64,000 nucleotides of DNA, taken from NCBI RefSeq assembly GCF_003286085.1, contig NW_020825348.1, positions 62,001 to 126,000 of the forward strand, given 5' to 3'. Positions 1 to 11,329 of this stretch are shown here, in pieces. Below the pieces are notes generated by a model that was given only the letters and a program-made list of their open reading frames with translations, ran no database searches and was not told the DNA's origin. Each line of letters begins with the position of its first letter. The first letter of the stretch is position 1. The translations under genes were made by a program, and so were the position numbers. The DNA comes from Drosophila persimilis (taxonomy: Eukaryota; Arthropoda; Insecta; Diptera; Drosophilidae).

Positions 1-400
1 TGTCATTCCTTGAGTTTTCTTGTGTCTGATTTTTAAATGGATTAGCACGTTTGATTAGCTCGCTTCTTTCTGATTGATTACCATCTAACTTATCATATAG
101 TCTTATGTTAATATTATTTTTACTTTCGGTGAATAAAGACGCGCAGGTTAAACTAATAGCTTTTTGCTTTAACGAACTTAATGGTGTGTGTTGCTTCGCA
201 TTGATATTTTTCTTATGAACTAATTTTACTTCAATAACTTTAAGGGCATCGCGTCCCAACAATACCGGCAAAGGCAGCATGTTATCATCTACGATGTTTA
301 ATAAAACGATATATTTCTTTGTGCAAAATTCAATATGGCCGGTCTCTTTGGCTGACTGCATTCCTTCATAACGTGCCCAAATTGCCGACAGTTGTAGCAA
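1..400 (-). pseudogene. A copy I pol, protease C-terminus, cut by window edge
   Basis: This is the start of the A pol frame, overlapping the end of gag by about 100 bp in the -1 frame. It carries the tail of a retropepsin fold (LLGRDAL box) but no Asp-Thr/Ser-Gly catalytic triad. It runs off the left window edge. The first codon of the open stretch near 400 is TTG, so the frame is probably reached by -1 frameshifting from gag rather than by its own start. Confidence 0.7.
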
Positions 401-1467
401 CGCATTGCGCCACCACCTTGCTGCTGCCCAACTGCCATACTCACATTTAGTTTTCCCTTTGTCATACCTTCGCTACGAATTTCTACGACGCCAGGAGCTC
501 TTCTGACCTTATCATAGGTGACCATCTTGTCACGCAACTCGTTGAGTGTGCTGCAATATAGCATGGATGCTGCCATGCCCGTCTTGTCCTGCAGTCCCTC
601 TACGATGAATTTGACCACATCGCTCTTGGCCATGTCTGCTTGCGACGCTATGCTGCACATTGCGACGAAATATTGCAATGCGCTTTCATTATTTGCAATT
701 TTCCGTGCCTCCAGTCGCTTTCCAATGTCCCACGCTGTCACTTTCTGCTCAAAGACGTTGAGCAATTCTGCTCGCATCAATTGCCAAGTCAAAGGCGCCA
801 CATGGTCGATGTACGCCTTCGCCGATCCGCCTAGCAGCCGCTTCGCTAATATCCAGCATTTTGACTCGGATACACCATGGAAATTCATAATGTCCTCAAA
901 GTTACTTATCCAACTGGTTACAGCCTGGTCGTCATCTCCAGAAAATGGACGCATCAACGCCTCAATGTGTGTCAAGTCGATGCAATCTCTCGGCGTTTCT
1001 AACTCCAAAGCCTCTTTCTCCGTTTTCAATATGCTTAATTTGAGATCAGCTAAGCGCTTGCGAGAGACGTACAATTGTTCCAACTGCTGCAAACGGCGCG
1101 ATTCTTCTTCGTATTCATCTGATCGCATGGTCAATTTCGAACAAGCGTTGTCTTGTCGCGGCATGAATGCTTCTCGAGCCTTCTGCACATTTTCACCATA
1201 TTCTTCTGGCGCCGCTTTTACTGCGTGTTGTGCACTACGGTTGTCTCTATCTATCTCGCGCTCAACCGGGACTGCAAAAATGTCTGCCTGCATAGTCTCG
1301 TCTGCGCTTGGCGCCGTATTTCCTAGCTCATGCGTGTCTTCCATGATTTTTTTCACTGCTGTACGTAATTGGTGTATGTTGGCATCTTGATCAAAATATA
1401 CGTTTTGCCTACGCAATATGTCGCTAAGTTCACTTTTGGTTTTCGCTCTTATGTCTGCATAGTTCAT
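298..1467 (-). CDS. gag: A element Gag, copy I
   Basis: This 389-aa capsid/nucleocapsid precursor would package the element RNA. One CCHC knuckle (CYNCRQFGHVMKEC) lies about 30 residues from the C-terminus. The first 45 residues form a charged helical region vaguely like a SAP/HeH fold. I chose the ATG at 1,467 (MNYADIR) because it is kept in copies I, III and V; an in-frame upstream ATG at 1,512 adds 15 Lys-rich residues from an A-tract. Gag ends only about 14 residues after the knuckle, and pol overlaps in the -1 frame. Intact, but it has no adjacent LTR promoter here. Family call (mdg3/blastopia-like) rests on the knuckle plus the RT and integrase of copy III. Confidence 0.8.
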   Translation of the reverse strand: MNYADIRAKTKSELSDILRRQNVYFDQDANIHQLRTAVKKIMEDTHELGNTAPSADETMQADIFAVPVEREIDRDNRSAQHAVKAAPEEYGENVQKAREAFMPRQDNACSKLTMRSDEYEEESRRLQQLEQLYVSRKRLADLKLSILKTEKEALELETPRDCIDLTHIEALMRPFSGDDDQAVTSWISNFEDIMNFHGVSESKCWILAKRLLGGSAKAYIDHVAPLTWQLMRAELLNVFEQKVTAWDIGKRLEARKIANNESALQYFVAMCSIASQADMAKSDVVKFIVEGLQDKTGMAASMLYCSTLNELRDKMVTYDKVRRAPGVVEIRSEGMTKGKLNVSMAVGQQQGGGAMRCYNCRQFGHVMKECSQPKRPAILNFAQRNISFY

Positions 1468-1501
1468 CGCAGAGTTTTCTTTTTGTTTTTTTTTTTTGGT
1501 C

Positions 1502-1798
1502 AAACCCCACATCTGATATGTAAACTTTTAATCGCACGGTTTTATTATATGTTCTTCTTTCTTGATCGTCGTATATGAATGAATGTGTGTTGGCATATCG
1601 ATACTTGTCCTCGACAAGTATCGAGTACATTGGTATTTCTTATAATACTATCGATGAGTAAATCTTAAACTAATATTCAAATCTTATCAACTGATATTCA
1701 TATCTTACATATTGATAAAATTTAAAAGTTATTTGAATATAAATGCAGAATAGTATATTTTTATGGCTTATATTTATGTATGGCCATACTAAAAATGA
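1502..1798 (-). other. B 3' end / A leader junction, LTR remnant unresolved
   Basis: Non-coding AT-rich stretch between the end of B pol and the A gag start. Just after the B pol stop, the minus strand reads TTTAGTATGGCCATA, which resembles the first bases of the B LTR at 42,913 (TGTAGTATGCTCATA), so a degenerate B 3' LTR start is possible. Similarity then fades. The A side carries an A-rich tract and a perfect hairpin. No full LTR of either element is visible. Confidence 0.55.
1598..1624. repeat. Perfect 12-bp hairpin in A leader, copy I
   Basis: Two 12-bp arms (tcgatacttgtc / gacaagtatcga) with a 3-nt loop ctc. It lies about 130 bp upstream of the A gag start. Exact copies occur at 17,656-17,682 and 22,682-22,708; the leader between A(III) and B(III) has lost it. 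Confidence 0.9.
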
Positions 1799-4700
1799 CT
1801 AATAATTACAAATCTTTAACCTATCCTTATGGACTTTCTGAGTTTTGTTTTTATTATCGGAGATTATGACGTTATCTCTTTCTCCGATAATTTCTACTCT
1901 ATATGGTCCTATATATTTAAAATCTAGCTTATGACCTGTTTCATTTTTCAATAAAACTTTATCTCCTACAGCTAAATTTAAATCTTTTAACTTTTAACTT
2001 AAGTCATATAGCTGTTTATTTTTAATTTTATGCTCCTCGAGCATAATCCTTGCTCGTTTATATGCTATTTATAATCTATATTTACTCTCTTTAGAGTAAT
2101 CATCTATGTTATATAGAGGTGCTATTCTATCTATAGTATTCAATTGAACTGGTAAGTTTGAAGTCTTACCGAAAACTAGCTCATATGGACAATAATCATG
2201 TGCCATAGAGGGGGTTGTATTAAAACAATATACGAAGTATTGCAGCCATACATCCCAATCTGATTTGTCAGCTGAGATGTATGAGCGTATGAACTCGTTA
2301 AATGTTCTGTGGCTTCGCTCCACGGTTCCTACAGTCTGGTGATGATGTGCAGTAGAAGTTATGTTTTTGATATTTAGATTTTTACATAAGTCTTCAATTA
2401 TTGAATTTTTATATTCTGTTCCCATGTCCGTAATGAACGTCTTCATTGGACCGTACTTTAGAATAAAATTTTCAAAAATAGCTTTAGCTACTGTATTTGC
2501 ACTTTTGTTTCTAATAGGTATGGCAACAAGGTATTTTGTCAGGTCACATATTAAGGTGACTGCATATTCATTTCTTTGTTCTGATTTAGGAAGTGGACCG
2601 ATCGTATCCACTACCCTATCAAAAGCCATTTATTGTGTGCTTGGTTACTTTAGCTTTTTGGAATTTTGGACATTTTCGTATGTAATTGGTTATTTCTTTA
2701 GTCATACCTTTCCAAAAATAATGTCTTTTGACCTTGGCCAAGGTTTTTGTTATGCCTGTATGTCCTCCTTGTATGGGCTCATCATGTAATGTAGACAGTA
2801 TTGCTTCTTTTTCTTTTTCATTTTTAATTAGGGTCACCGGGCTGAGTAGCGCTACTCTTATTGTTCGTAATATTTTATTGCCCATATTTTTAACATTATC
2901 TATTGAAATGTATTCAAAGATATTTTCCCACGGTGCCACTTTGAGTTGGCTGATTTTTCGTTTACCGGCTTGCGTTTCAAGCCTTTGGAAAAACTGACCT
3001 AAGTCAAGGGTTCCATTAGTATACAAGTCGCTAACATCATATCTTGCAGTAATTTTTTTTCCATGTTTGAAAAAACATAAATTATTATTTACATGCAAGG
3101 TCACTACTTTACGTACTTCGTCGTTGTTGATGACTTCATATACGTTGGGCTTTGAAGCTTTTGTTAGAGATTGCCTAGGCAATTCTATTTGTTCTTTTCC
3201 TGCGCAGGATTTCTGTCTACTCTGTTGCCTGGTAGTGACTTTCAGGACTTTATTCGTTTTTTGTATGTTTTTCAGGTCTGTGATGGTTATTCTTGATAAC
3301 GCATCTGCTACATGATTATCTTTACCCTTTAGATACTCGACTGTAAAGTCGTATTCTTCTAATTCGAGCCGCATGCGTCTGAGTTTTGAGCTGGGATTGA
3401 CCATTGAAAATAGGTATGTTAGTGGTCTGTGATCCGTTTTTACTGTAAAGTGTTTACCATAGATATATGGTCGAAAATGGCTAATTGCCCAATGAATTGC
3501 TGCTAATTCCTGTTCTGTAGTACTTTTGTTACTTTCACCTTTTGTGAATGAACGTGATGCATATGCTAATGGGAGTTGGAGTCCGTTATGGTTTTAAGTT
3601 AAAACCGCTCCACATGCTTGTTTACTAGCATCGGTGATTATGCAAAATTCTTTCTGAAAATCTGGGTACTGTAACAGAGTGGGTTCCATAAGTTTATCTT
3701 TTAAATATTGGAATGCATTTTGACATTCAGTTGACCACTTAAAGGGGACATTCTTTTTACATAATCTAGTTATGTGCCGGGAATAGTCGGCGAAGTTTTT
3801 AATAAAACGTCTATAATAATTGCAAAATGCAATAAATCGTCTAGCGCTGTCCGCATCATGTGGGACTGGATAGTTTTTGATGACGTCATATTTCTTGTCA
3901 TCTGGCAAGATTCCTTTATCTGTGCATTTATGACCAAGAAAGGTCACTTCATGCATAAAAAATGAACATTTTTGTGGATGTAATTTTAGGTTGTGTTTCC
4001 TACATATCTCAAAAATATCTGTTAAGTTTTTAAGCATATGTTTTTCGGAACAACCCATGACTATTAGATCGTCCATATACAGGAAGGCTTGCGAAGCTTC
4101 AAGTCCAGAGAATGCTATATTTATCATTCTTTGAAATGAATTCGGCGCTATTTTTAAACCAAATGGTAGTCGCGTGAAGCGATATGAGCCATTGCTCGTT
4201 GAAAAAGACGTTATATTTCGCGAACTTTCTTCTAGTTCGATTTGATGAAAACCTGACATTAAGTCAAGGCATGAGAAATACTTTGCTCTACCTAGTTGAT
4301 CCAAAATGTCATCAATTCTAGGTAGTGGAAATTTGTCGGCCAGGAGTTTTTTGTTTATTTGACGATAGTCAACTACTAATCGCCATTTCTTTTGTTCTGA
4401 ACCCGGAAGGGCTTTCTTTGGGACAAGTAGAAGTGGGCTGTTGTATTCTGATACGGATGGTTCGACAATATTGTCGTTGATTAATTTTCCTACTTGTTTT
4501 TTAATTTCCTCAACTTGGCTATGCGGGCTTCGATAGTTCTTTATATATATAGGTTCGTCATCCCTCAATCTCAATTTCTGTTTATAAAAATTATTTGTTG
4601 TGATTGATTCGGTTTCAAGCCCGAATACATCACTAAAATTGGTGCATAGTTTAGTTAATTGCTTCTTGAATTGTACTGGGAAATGTTTGCTTAATTCAGC

Positions 4701-5340
4701 TATGACAGTTTTTTCTCGGATTTTTTGAGTTGTTTGAATTACCTTGTAATTCGAAAGTGATTCATATTGCATGTTATTTATATGTACTAATTGGTTGGTA
4801 CTGGTTGTATTCAGCAATCGGACAAATGTATTATTTTTTGAAGTTATTGTATTTGCTACATAAATACCAGGTTGAATTTCCTGGTTTGGGATTAATATGG
4901 TTTCTATATCGGACGTTAATTCTATTTTTCTGACAACTTGTGATCTTCCTGGTAGAAGAATTGTATTGTTACCAGAACTGTATGTTATTGGAACATAAAT
5001 TTTATTTTTTATATTATTTGGTCGTATTATTAACCAATCCTCTGCAGGTTTTAAGTCTATTAGGCAGTTTAATTCTTTTATGAAATCAATGCCTATTACT
5101 CCATCACACGGAATTGCAAAATTCTGATTAACTAAATGGAAATTGTGTGGAATTAGGGCAAAGCCTTGGGTTGTTATTATACCTTCCCCTATTCCTTGAA
5201 TATCTATTTTATTTTTTGTTTGAATGTCGTTAAAGACATCTGAATTTTCTTTTAATAGTGATATATTGGCACCTGTATCTATAAGGAATGTAAGTTGCTT
5301 TCCTGTTTTCGAATTGAGGAATGCCACGAATATATTGAGA
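1799..5340 (-). pseudogene. pol: B copy I pol (protease, RT, RNase H, integrase), broken
   Basis: This 412/mdg1-like Pol fragment reads protease with DTGA (near 5,270), RT with YMDD (near 4,075), RNase H, then integrase with zinc-binding and DDE segments, and a C-terminal GPY/F module (near 1,900). Breaks visible against copy III: a stop near 3,594 (end of a 577-aa open stretch), loss of about 35 bp near 2,625 that shifts frame in the integrase, and a TAA near 2,069 before the last about 90 codons. The 2,069 stop occurs at the same place in copies I, III, IV and V, so it predates the array. Copies I and III keep the full RT-RNase H region that copies IV and V have lost. Confidence 0.85.
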
Positions 5341-5371
5341 TTGAGGTTGATTGTGTGAACCGCTGGATTTT

Positions 5372-5980
5372 TTAATTTAGTGTATCTAAAGGATCTTGGG
5401 AGTTTCCCGAAGCTGTCTGGGTAACACGAACATTGTTCTGTCGTGTGTTTCCATTGCTATTGTATCTTTGGTTGTTATAGGTTCCACCGTTATTACGGTT
5501 ATTTCCCCTATAGCCAACACGACCTCTATTGTTATTATAATTATTGTTGTTGTAAATATGGTTGTGGTTGTAACCACGACCATTTCCTCTACCACGATAG
5601 TTACCTCGAAAGTTACTACCGCGGTAGACTTGTCCTTGTCTGGTGTACAATATTGAACTTGCACTACCAGTCATCTCTGTACTACACTGTATATATTTTG
5701 CTACGGCATCATTCATTGTTGGGAATGTGCCTGCTTCTAGTATTGTTTTTAGTCTGCCGTGCTCGCAATTTTTAACCATTGTACTAATGGCCTCTTTGCA
5801 GCTGAACTTATCGGCGTGTTCCGCTGGCAAACCCTCATCAATGTATGATGCTTCTAGAAGTTTTCTCATATCATCAATCTCTGTTGTGAATTGGGCGGCT
5901 GTTTTGCCTTTTTGGCATACTGGCAATGGGAAATTATCTTTAACAATTCGTTTGTTCAGACCACGGTAATCGACACACAT
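5372..5980 (-). CDS. Chimeric ORF: A RT start fused to B Gag, copy I
   Basis: This 202-aa open frame joins the first conserved RT block of A (MCVDYRGLNKRIVKDNFPLP) directly to the middle of B Gag (VCQKGKTAAQF onward). It then runs through the B nucleocapsid region, a long Arg-Gly-Asn-Tyr-rich tract that replaces zinc knuckles, and stops before B protease. The join is at about 5,927. Upstream, the A pol frame is shifted by a homopolymer difference near 5,998, so this is probably not read as one long A-B polyprotein. The ATG is internal to RT. It may only be a surviving frame, but the same fusion is unchanged in copies at 15,077 and 20,173. Confidence 0.6.
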   Translation of the reverse strand: MCVDYRGLNKRIVKDNFPLPVCQKGKTAAQFTTEIDDMRKLLEASYIDEGLPAEHADKFSCKEAISTMVKNCEHGRLKTILEAGTFPTMNDAVAKYIQCSTEMTGSASSILYTRQGQVYRGSNFRGNYRGRGNGRGYNHNHIYNNNNYNNNRGRVGYRGNNRNNGGTYNNQRYNSNGNTRQNNVRVTQTASGNSQDPLDTLN

Positions 5981-7202
5981 TCGAAGTTCTAATGATTTTT
6001 TTTTACTAGGACCAACGGGGAAGCATAAGGAGACTCACTATGACGGATTACTTTCTTTTCTAACAGATCATCTACTATTTCAGCTACTTTCTCTCTCTCA
6101 TGGTAGGATAAACGACGCGGAGTACAATGAAATGGTGTTGTTTCTGTTACACGAATCTGCATCTGATACTTTGGTGGTGCTTTAAAGTCAAATTCTTTGT
6201 GTAAATAGTATGTCTTAATAACTTCCCTACACTTTTCTGCAAGAGTGGGGCCAAATTCGAAACCTACGTTAATATGTTCCTCTTCATCAATCTCTACCGA
6301 CGCACAAAAGTTACTGAATTCGTCGCCTTGATTCATATTCTCGATGACCATTTTGTCATTCCTTGAGTTTTCTTGTGTCTGATTTTTAAATGGATTAGCA
6401 CGTTTGATTAGCTCGCTTCTTTCTGATTGATTACCATCTAACTTATCATATAGTCTTATGTTAATATTATTTTTACTTTCGGTGAATAAAGACGCGCAGG
6501 TTAAACTAATAGCTTTTTGCTTTAACGAACTTAATGGTGTGTGTTGCTTCGCATTGATATTTTTCTTATGAACTAATTTTACTTCAATAACTTTAAGGGC
6601 ATCGCGTCCCAACAATACCGGCAAAGGCAGCATGTTATCATCTACGATGTTTAATAAAACGATATATTTCTTTGTGCAAAATTCAATATGGCCGGTCTCT
6701 TTGGCTGACTGCATTCCTTCATAACGTGCCCAAATTGCCGACAGTTGTAGCAACGCATTGCGCCACCACCTTGCTGCTGCCCAACTGCCATACTCACATT
6801 TAGTTTTCCCTTTGTCATACCTTCGCTACGAATTTCTACGACGCCAGGAGCTCTTCTGACCTTATCATAGGTGACCATCTTGTCACGCAACTCGTTGAGT
6901 GTGCTGCAATATAGCATGGATGCTGCCATGCCCGTCTTGTCCTGCAGTCCCTCTACGATGAATTTGACCACATCGCTCTTGGCCATGTCTGCTTGCGACG
7001 CTATGCTGCACATTGCGACGAAATATTGCAATGCGCTTTCATTATTTGCAATTTTCCGTGCCTCCAGTCGCTTTCCAATGTCCCACGCTGTCACTTTCTG
7101 CTCAAAGACGTTGAGCAATTCTGCTCGCATCAATTGCCAAGTCAAAGGCGCCACATGGTCGATGTACGCCTTCGCCGATCCGCCTAGCAGCCGCTTCGCT
7201 AG
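5927..7202 (-). pseudogene. A copy II, truncated gag to RT start
   Basis: This A fragment holds the C-terminal about 180 residues of Gag with the CCHC knuckle (to 6,651), then the -1 pol frame (6,753 to 5,989) through the protease tail, the pre-RT spacer and the first RT block up to NFPLP, where it joins B Gag. Its 5' side is cut at 7,202 inside the Gag sequence KRLLGG, where it abuts the integrase of A(III). An extra frame change near the T-run at 5,998 ends the pol frame just before the RT catalytic part. Confidence 0.8.
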
Positions 7203-7245
7203 GCTAGAGAACTAGAGAAACTAGAGAACTCTAACGAGGTGAAAC
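7199..7245. other. A(III) integrase to A(II) gag breakpoint with filler repeats
   Basis: The integrase frame of A(III) stops matching after the block GTCFTSLEFS. It is followed by three near-copies of an agttctctag-type motif and then the A(II) gag sequence. Such short templated repeats are typical of error-prone end joining or replication slippage. Confidence 0.65.
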
Positions 7246-10200
7246 AGGTCCCACGATCTGATATTATCCTAGTGGGGCGACTATAGAAATCAAAATATTT
7301 ACTTAAGGCATCCTTCGCTTCCCGCGTGCTGGTACTATTAACCGGGAACAATTTGACAAACTTAGTGAATGCATCTATTACCACAAGGAGGTGTTTTCGC
7401 TTAGATCTAATACTCGGCAACGGACCCAAATGATCAACATGTAGGGTATGAAAAGGAACACACGACTTTGGGATACTATGGAGCGTTCTGTTATGGATTG
7501 TTTTAGGCATCGAGTGTAGTATACACGGTAGACAGTTTCTGATGAACCTTGCCACTTTACTTCTCATTGACGGAAACCAGTAGGTCCTCAAAAGGTCACT
7601 CACGCACTTCTCTGCGGCCAGATGTCCTAGTTTTTCGTGTGACCGCCTTATCAACTGCTCTTCCATACACATTGGTACATAGAAACATAGTTTGTTTTCA
7701 CAACTCCTCTTGTAAACAATACCATCTATCATTTCAAAATCTACTTTAATTCCATCCTCTAGCATTTTTCAAATCCTAACTACTTCCTTGTCTCGCATCT
7801 GTTCTGTTTGCAATATCAAATCAACATCTTCTGGCGTTGCACCTACTACCCCAACTATCAATGATTTTAGTAATCTTTCCTCCTGAAACTCTAACTTGTC
7901 CCTCTCTACTGTATCCTCAACACATTTTTTCTCTTTATCTGAATTCCTACTACTAATGTACTTTACTCCCCCCACCACATCGTTAACGCTTCCTCTACAT
8001 TGGCTCAAATCTCTAATTTCAATCTTCGATCCATCCTCTTCCGTATATTCACTATTCTCTATGTTATCTCTACAATCACTACCAAGGTTCTCTCTATCAT
8101 CAGACTTCCACCTATTTCCCAATCTACTTCCTACTGCACTTGATTCTCCACACTCAATCGCAGGGTTCTGTACGGTACTACTACGCTCTCTACTGATATT
8201 TAATTCTCTACACTTAATCACAGGGTTCTCTACGATACCTCTATGCTCGCTACCAGGGTTGTCTCTACTTACACTATTCCTTGTATATTGCTTTCTACTC
8301 TCATCTTTTTCTAAATTAGACTTTTCTAAACCGTATTTGACTCTATAACCATCCTCTAACATATTCGTCACTTGATCTTGTCTGCTCAGCGCATCAACGT
8401 GCGACATACTGGCCCCAGGTCTGTGCATAATGGAGTAATCATAGTTCTCTAACTCTAGGGACCACCGTGCTATCTTAGGACTAATTGACTTTCTGGTTAA
8501 CGTCTGTACTAACGAATTACAATCCGTGATTATTTTGAAGGACCTATCCAAATATGCTCTAAAACGCCTCAATGCATAAATTATAGCCAATGTCTCTAGT
8601 TCGAAACTATGATAACGTGATTCTCTTTCTGTTGTTTTGCCAGAATAATAGGACACAGGGTGCATCTTCCCATCATCTTGTCTTTGCATCAGTATTGCGC
8701 CATAACCGTATGAACTTGCGTCTGTATGTAATTCCGTTTCTCTATTTGGGCTAAAAATGGCTAATACCGGAGGATTTGCCAACGCATTCTTATGAGTTTC
8801 AAACGTCTTCACCTGTTCTCTATTCATGGGAAACGGACCACCTTCTTTTAACAACTGCACCAAGGGCTTAGCTGTCGTCGCAAATGATAACATGAAACGT
8901 CGAAAATACGAAAAGAATCCCAAGCATGAGTGCAGTGCTTTTACATTTTGAGGGACTGGGTATTTTTTCAAGGCCTCAATATGGGAATCACTAGGAACTA
9001 TTCCGTTTTGATTAACTTTATACCCCAGGAAATCGATGTTTCGATTGACAAACCTACACTTTTTTAGATTTATCTCTAAATTTTGCTCGCTAAACCAAAT
9101 GCATAGTCTTTTTAATATATCCATGTGTTCTTCAACTGTTTTAGTCGCTACTAATATATCATCCATGTACACTACAATGCTTTTGTTCCTAATAAAGTCT
9201 CTCAAAAGCTCCGAAATAAATCTTTGAAAAATAGCGGATCCATTTTTTAACCCAAAGGGCATTCTCAAGTACTCATACTGTCCTTGCGGTGTCACAAACG
9301 ATGTATACGGAACTGATTTTTCTTCTACGCCTATTTGATGATACCCACTTTTCAAATCTATAATGGAAAAACAGCACTTGTTTTCTAAAAACTCAAGACA
9401 GTCCTCAATAAGGGGCAATGGGAAATTATCTTTAACAATTCGTTTGTTCAGACCACGGTAATCGACACACATTCGAAGTTCTCCTGATTTTTTTTTTACT
9501 AGGACCAACGGGGAAACATAAGGAGACTCACTATGACGGATTACTTTCTTTTCTAACAGATCATCTACTATTTCAGCTACTTTCTCTCTCTCATGGTAGG
9601 ATAAACGACGCGGAGTACAATGAAATGGTGTTGTTTCTGTTATACGAATCTGCATCTGATACTTTGGTGGTGCTTTGAAGTCAAATTCTTTGTGTAAATA
9701 GTATGTCTTAATAACTTCCCTACACTTTTCTGCAAGAGTGGGGCCAAATTCGAAACCTACGTTAATATGTTCCTCTTCATCAATCTCTACCGACGCACAA
9801 AAGTTACTGAATTCGTCGCCTTGATTCATATTCTCGATGACCATTTTGTCATTCCTTGAGTTTTCTTGTGTCTGATTTTTAAATGGATTAGCACGTTTGA
9901 TTAGCTCGCTTCTTTCTGATTGATTACCATCTAACTTATCATATAGTCTTATGTTAATATTATTTTTACTTTCGGTGAATAAAGACGCGCAGGTTAAACT
10001 AATAGCTTTTTGCTTTAACGAACTTAATGGTGTGTGTTGCTTCGCATTGATATTTTTCTTATGAACTAATTTTACTTCAATAACTTTAAGGGCATCGCGT
10101 CCCAACAATACCGGCAAAGGCAGCATGTTATCATCTACGATGTTTAATAAAACGATATATTTCTTTGTGCAAAATTCAATATGGCCGGTCTCTTTGGCTG

Positions 10201-10246
10201 ACTGCATTCCTTCATAACGTGCCCAAATTGCCGACAGTTGTAGCAA
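7203..10246 (-). pseudogene. pol: A copy III pol: most complete A Pol, one nonsense codon
   Basis: The 825-aa open stretch 10,246-7,769 carries the protease tail (no DTG/DSG), RT with YMDD (near 9,160), RNase H (HTDAS near 8,730; DALSR near 8,390) and then a charged, Ser/Arg/Glu-rich linker of about 190 residues. One in-frame TGA at 7,769 separates this from the integrase part (7,765-7,199), which keeps the HHCC zinc region and the first two catalytic Asp blocks (HVDHLGP, SDRGTCF). The integrase is cut before the catalytic Glu. Only this copy keeps A pol beyond NFPLP; the others switch to B there. The start at 10,246 is TTG, so translation is probably by frameshift from gag. Confidence 0.85.
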
Positions 10247-11313
10247 CGCATTGCGCCACCACCTTGCTGCTGCCCAACTGCCATACTCACATTTAGTTTT
10301 CCCTTTGTCATACCTTCGCTACGAATTTCTACGACGCCAGGAGCTCTTCTGACCTTATCATAGGTGACCATCTTGTCACGCAACTCGTTGAGTGTGCTGC
10401 AATATAGCATGGATGCTGCCATGCCCGTCTTGTCCTGCAGTCCCTCTACGATGAATTTGACCACATCGCTCTTGGCCATGTCTGCTTGCGACGCTATGCT
10501 GCACATTGCGACGAAATATTGCAATGCGCTTTCATTATTTGCAATTTTCCGTGCCTCCAGTCGCTTTCCAATGTCCCACGCTGTCACTTTCTGCTCAAAG
10601 ACGTTGAGCAATTCTGCTCGCATCAATTGCCAAGTCAAAGGCGCCACATGGTCGATGTACGCCTTCGCCGATCCGCCTAGCAGCCGCTTCGCTAATATCC
10701 AGCATTTTGACTCGGATACACCATGGAAATTCATAATGTCCTCAAAGTTACTTATCCAACTGGTTACAGCCTGGTCGTCATCTCCAGAAAATGGACGCAT
10801 CAACGCCTCAATGTGTGTCAAGTCGATGCAATCTCTCGGCGTTTCTAACTCCAAAGCCTCTTTCTCCGTTTTCAATATGCTTAATTTGAGATCAGCTAAG
10901 CGCTTGTGAGAAACGTACAATTGTTCCAACTGCTGCAAACGGCGCGATTCTTCTTCGTATTCATCTGATCGCATGGTCAATTTCGAACAAGCGTTGTCTT
11001 GTCGCGGCATGAATGCTTCTCGAGTCTTCTGCACATTTTCACCATATTCTTCTGGCGCCGCTTTTACTGCGTGTTGTGCACTACGGTTGTCTCTATCTAT
11101 CTCGCGCTCAACCGGGACTGCAAAAATGTCTGCCTGCATAGTCTCGTCTGCGCTTGGCGCCGTATTTCCTAGCTCATGCGTGTCTTCCATGATTTTTTTC
11201 ACTGCTGTACGTAATTGGTGTATGTTGGCATCTTGATCAAAATATACGTTTTGCCTACGCAATATGTCGCTAAGTTCACTTTTGGTTTTCGCTCTTATGT
11301 CTGCATAGTTCAT
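10144..11313 (-). CDS. gag: A element Gag, copy III
   Basis: Intact 389-aa Gag, nearly identical to copies I and V, with the single CCHC knuckle near the C-terminus and the same abrupt end after the knuckle. Pol overlaps its last about 100 bp in the -1 frame. The leader upstream is shortened: 11,328 joins directly to the B(III) 3' region, removing the A-tract and the hairpin found in other copies. Confidence 0.8.
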   Translation of the reverse strand: MNYADIRAKTKSELSDILRRQNVYFDQDANIHQLRTAVKKIMEDTHELGNTAPSADETMQADIFAVPVEREIDRDNRSAQHAVKAAPEEYGENVQKTREAFMPRQDNACSKLTMRSDEYEEESRRLQQLEQLYVSHKRLADLKLSILKTEKEALELETPRDCIDLTHIEALMRPFSGDDDQAVTSWISNFEDIMNFHGVSESKCWILAKRLLGGSAKAYIDHVAPLTWQLMRAELLNVFEQKVTAWDIGKRLEARKIANNESALQYFVAMCSIASQADMAKSDVVKFIVEGLQDKTGMAASMLYCSTLNELRDKMVTYDKVRRAPGVVEIRSEGMTKGKLNVSMAVGQQQGGGAMRCYNCRQFGHVMKECSQPKRPAILNFAQRNISFY

Positions 11314-11329
11314 CGCAGAGTTTTCTTTA

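Noticed and set aside
518-1390. 290-codon plus-strand ORF opposite A Gag, repeated (shorter) in the other A copies
   Set aside because: Exact mirror of the Gag codons; it recurs only because Gag recurs, has no recognisable domain and is broken differently in each copy.
5396-5775. Plus-strand and alternative-frame ORFs rich in Val, Ile, Thr or Cys/Tyr opposite the B nucleocapsid tract
   Set aside because: Low-complexity consequence of the Asn/Gly/Arg/Tyr codon repeats on the minus strand.
10246-10247. A separate start for A pol at 10,246 (and equivalents), and for B pol at 14,541
   Set aside because: The first codon is not ATG and the reading continues Gag-type sequence; Pol is more likely made by frameshifting or fusion.
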